A DNA stretch of 64,000 nt, from positions 9,352,616 through 9,416,615 of the forward strand of contig NC_061774.1 of the NCBI RefSeq assembly GCF_022458985.1, written 5' to 3'. Under the pieces are notes generated by a model. That model made no database searches. It was not told where the DNA came from and saw nothing but the letters and a program-made list of their open reading frames with translations. The position numbers and the translations under genes are program-made. How positions within the stretch are numbered: the stretch's first letter is position 1; each line of letters opens with the position of its first letter. Shown one piece after another: positions 61,373-64,000 of the stretch. The stretch is from Mugil cephalus (lineage: Eukaryota; Chordata; Actinopteri; Mugiliformes; Mugilidae).

Positions 61373-64000
61373 GACACAACCGTCCTGCACTAAATATTTG
61401 CTACAGGAGGTTGTGGTGTTCAGCATTTGTTTAAAATGACTAAAAAATTGTTTATACTTATTTGTTCAAAATAATTAAACCTCCCCTCTGGTAGAGTCAA
61501 ACAGACTCAAGCACAGTGGTTTTCCCATGGCTGTAAAAAAGGTTGCTGAAGGAGGATGCAATCTGGAATAGTGCAATATATTCACATTGTAGATGAAAGA
61601 GATTTTACTATCTATTTTATAATATGTTATATTTCCAATATGTTGTTACCTTTAAACACCTGACCTCAATCTGTTACTTGAGATAGCTACCAAACAAAAC
61701 TTTGTCTTAACTTGTGTACAATTACAATTAAAGTTCCTCTTCTTCCTCTTTTGGAGGCTATGGTTTATTAATATTGAATTATATTGAGTTGTACCAACAC
61801 ATGTTTCTATAGTTTTGACAAAACAATTTAAGTTAGCAGGCTAGGCTAAATAACAGGAACATTTCTGTGTTTAATTCAGTACAACTTAACAGCACCACAA
61901 ACTAAATCTTCCAAAATTATCACAAAAAAAAAAAGAAAAGCATAATTCTTGCATAAACTGAACATTACAATAGTCATGAATGGAGATTTATTGTGGGACT
62001 GTTTTAACTAATGTAATGAACTGACGAGTGAGTGTTTATGGATTGTATTTCTGTTTATTCATTTTGTGTATGTATATGTACCATGGGACTAAGATCATGC
62101 CACAACCTGAAACTAAGAATGTCGTATAAACTAGAAATATAATTTTTAAAAGTTAGTTGTAAGTCTGAAACTAAGTAAGAGCACATCAAGTCAAAAAAAA
62201 GGTTCAATTATGTAAAATATTATCCTTCTTTGCAGTGACATTACAATTATCATAATTTGTAATATAAAATACTGACTATTACATAGATGGAATCCTAGAT
62301 TAATTTGCTGGACTGATGTAGACTACAGACAGGACATTTTCTTTTACTAGTGTCTTTAAAGTGCCATCTCACTTTGTAACCAAACCCACTCTGAATGAAT
62401 GACTTCACAATGCACCAACCCCAACAAACTTCATTAATGGCATCTATAGCCTATCAATTTACAGTCATCAATACTCACCCTGTATTTTATTTAATTATTT
62501 TATTATTTATTTATTTATTTTGTAGAGAACAAAAATCAAAAGACAACAGATGATTATGTAAAGAATCAAATCACAACAGAGCTTTTGGCAGGTAGACAGA
62601 AGCCCATTGTCCTTTCATTTGTGCTCTTATAAAATGTGTCAGATCACAGATAGGCCTCTGTGTGAGCACGGGGCCCCTGCATTGCCTGCTGCCTGCGTGT
62701 ACACAATCTGCTCTCTTTTTCTACAACGATTAATCTAAATAAATCCCCGCAAATCCCTCTCCTCGCCCTCCCTTTCTGTGTTTCTGCATGTGTCCTTCAA
62801 CATCACAACATGGCAGGGGGAAACAACTCAGTCAACGTGTCTTTTTTCACCCCCCTTTTTTGTCTTATCTCTTGCTGCACATCAACACTCTCATTTCTAA
62901 CCTCACATGACACCCTGATTCCATCCCCAGATCCCCCTTGCACGGTTAACACCCTACATTGTTATGGCCTCAGAGAAACAATGGAGGTGGGACAGAGGGC
63001 GGAAGGATGTGGCTGAATGCCTCAGCATAAACCCATGGAAAAAAAAAAAAGGCTGCAGTCACACTTTCCGCCAGTGTTCTTTGAAAAGAAAAAGTACAAC
63101 TAGGAGTTACTGATACATCTATACTGTACTGAACAGCATTTGTAGTGAACTCTAAAGAGATGTAGTTCACATTATGTATATGTGCAGAGATCTGGGGACA
63201 GCACAGATCAGACAATGTTTAGTTGTTGAAAAGGAGTTCATTTGAATGGACATAAACCCCCAGAGGAAGTGGCTCTGCTGGTGATCTATCACAATTACTC
63301 CTTTTGTAAATTATGCGTATCGGTACTGTTGAGTTTCACAACTAGAAAATTAGGTCTAAATACAAATGGGGGCGCAAAAGTTCCACACTGACAGAGCACA
63401 TGGAGCAGACTTTCACCCTCAAATCTTTATGTTTTCAATCCTGTAGATGGGATCCAGAGTTGGATGAACTGAACTACACACGTGGTCGGTTCGTTTTTTG
63501 CCATTTACAAAGCCACAAGACCTAAGTATGACATGTCGAAGAGCCACTGAAAACATCAAAGTACACCACAAACATTCCTGATTACTGTCAAATTAGCAGT
63601 CACCATAAAAACGTTGACTTCCTGTAAAATCTCTCCAAATTAAACAAGTGCTGCTAACAATTATGATTACTCTGTGACACGACTAATATGCATGCAGCGA
63701 GAGTATAAACTTTAATCAGTAAGAGGTCGATATTACAATTCAGTATATTTACTGAAGCATGTTTACGCAATATCTTTTTTTTTATTATTTTATTTAATCG
63801 CTGCTTTTATTTTGAAGGTCAATGAGGCAGACTTCCTGTAAAGCTCCTGCTTCTTCACACAGATCTCGCTGCATAGGGAGTCACAGCCGTGGAAGTGGCG
63901 GAGGCGGACATTGTTATGTTAAGAGCCCAGCTCCAGAGGATGAGCACAGATGATGCACGTACTGTGAGCGGATAACGGGTGATTTGCGTCGTTGCGGATC
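61373..64000. other. Right flank, no gene recognised
   Basis: AT-rich to about 62600, including TTATT repeats near 62490-62520, then mixed composition. About 63830-64000 is more CpG-rich (ggaagtggcggaggcggaca) and may be the edge of a promoter beyond the window. No exon with recognisable homology. Confidence 0.35.

Noticed and set aside
61373..64000. A ccdc85b-like gene next to fibp, as in human
   Set aside because: No open frame of the expected size or sequence was found in the right flank; it may lie beyond the window.

Overview
The window is vertebrate nuclear DNA, almost certainly from a ray-finned (probably percomorph) fish. It has no operons. All the protein genes that can be recognised are vertebrate genes split by GT-AG introns, and the spacers carry repeat families typical of percomorph genomes, plus CA, TA, GGT and GAA microsatellites and long poly-A/T runs. 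Gene and repeat identities come from recognising translated or nucleotide sequence; no database was searched.

Layout, left to right. (1) A TMEM121-family membrane protein gene on the minus strand (about 1.0-2.1 kb). (2) A 9.4 kb gene-poor spacer with homeodomain/POU-rich stretches that look like regulatory DNA. (3) mrpl11 on the plus strand (11.5-17.8 kb), with four coding exons visible. Its first coding exon, for the N-terminal ~40 residues, could not be found. (4) A 4 kb spacer with a decayed Tc1-like transposon that is itself interrupted. (5) npas4 on the minus strand (23.8-27.7 kb coding), tail to tail with mrpl11, with all eight coding exons resolved (929 codons plus stop). (6) A 17 kb spacer from 28 to 45 kb. 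It has a TATA/CRE promoter for npas4, a dense MEF2/E-box/C-EBP/AP-1 cluster about 1.3 kb upstream, three relics of one teleost repeat family, several RFX X-box motifs and two same-orientation CTCF-like motifs near its right end. (7) efemp2 (fibulin-4) on the minus strand (45.3-51.65 kb coding, ten exons, 438 aa), with a probable noncoding first exon near 55.2-55.9 kb. (8) fibp on the minus strand (57.0-60.7 kb coding, ten exons, 357 aa) with an ETS/CRE promoter near 61.2 kb. (9) A 2.8 kb AT-rich right flank with no gene seen.

The gene set matches human 11q13: NPAS4 and MRPL11 are tail-to-tail neighbours there, and EFEMP2 and FIBP are close neighbours on one strand. The products do not form one pathway: mitochondrial translation, activity-dependent neuronal transcription, elastic-fibre assembly and an intracellular FGF1-binding protein. 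The most interesting material is regulatory: the candidate activity-responsive element of npas4, the CTCF-like pair between npas4 and efemp2, and the regulatory-looking DNA around mrpl11. I saw no prokaryotic-type system, CRISPR array, rRNA or tRNA gene, and no clearly new protein family.
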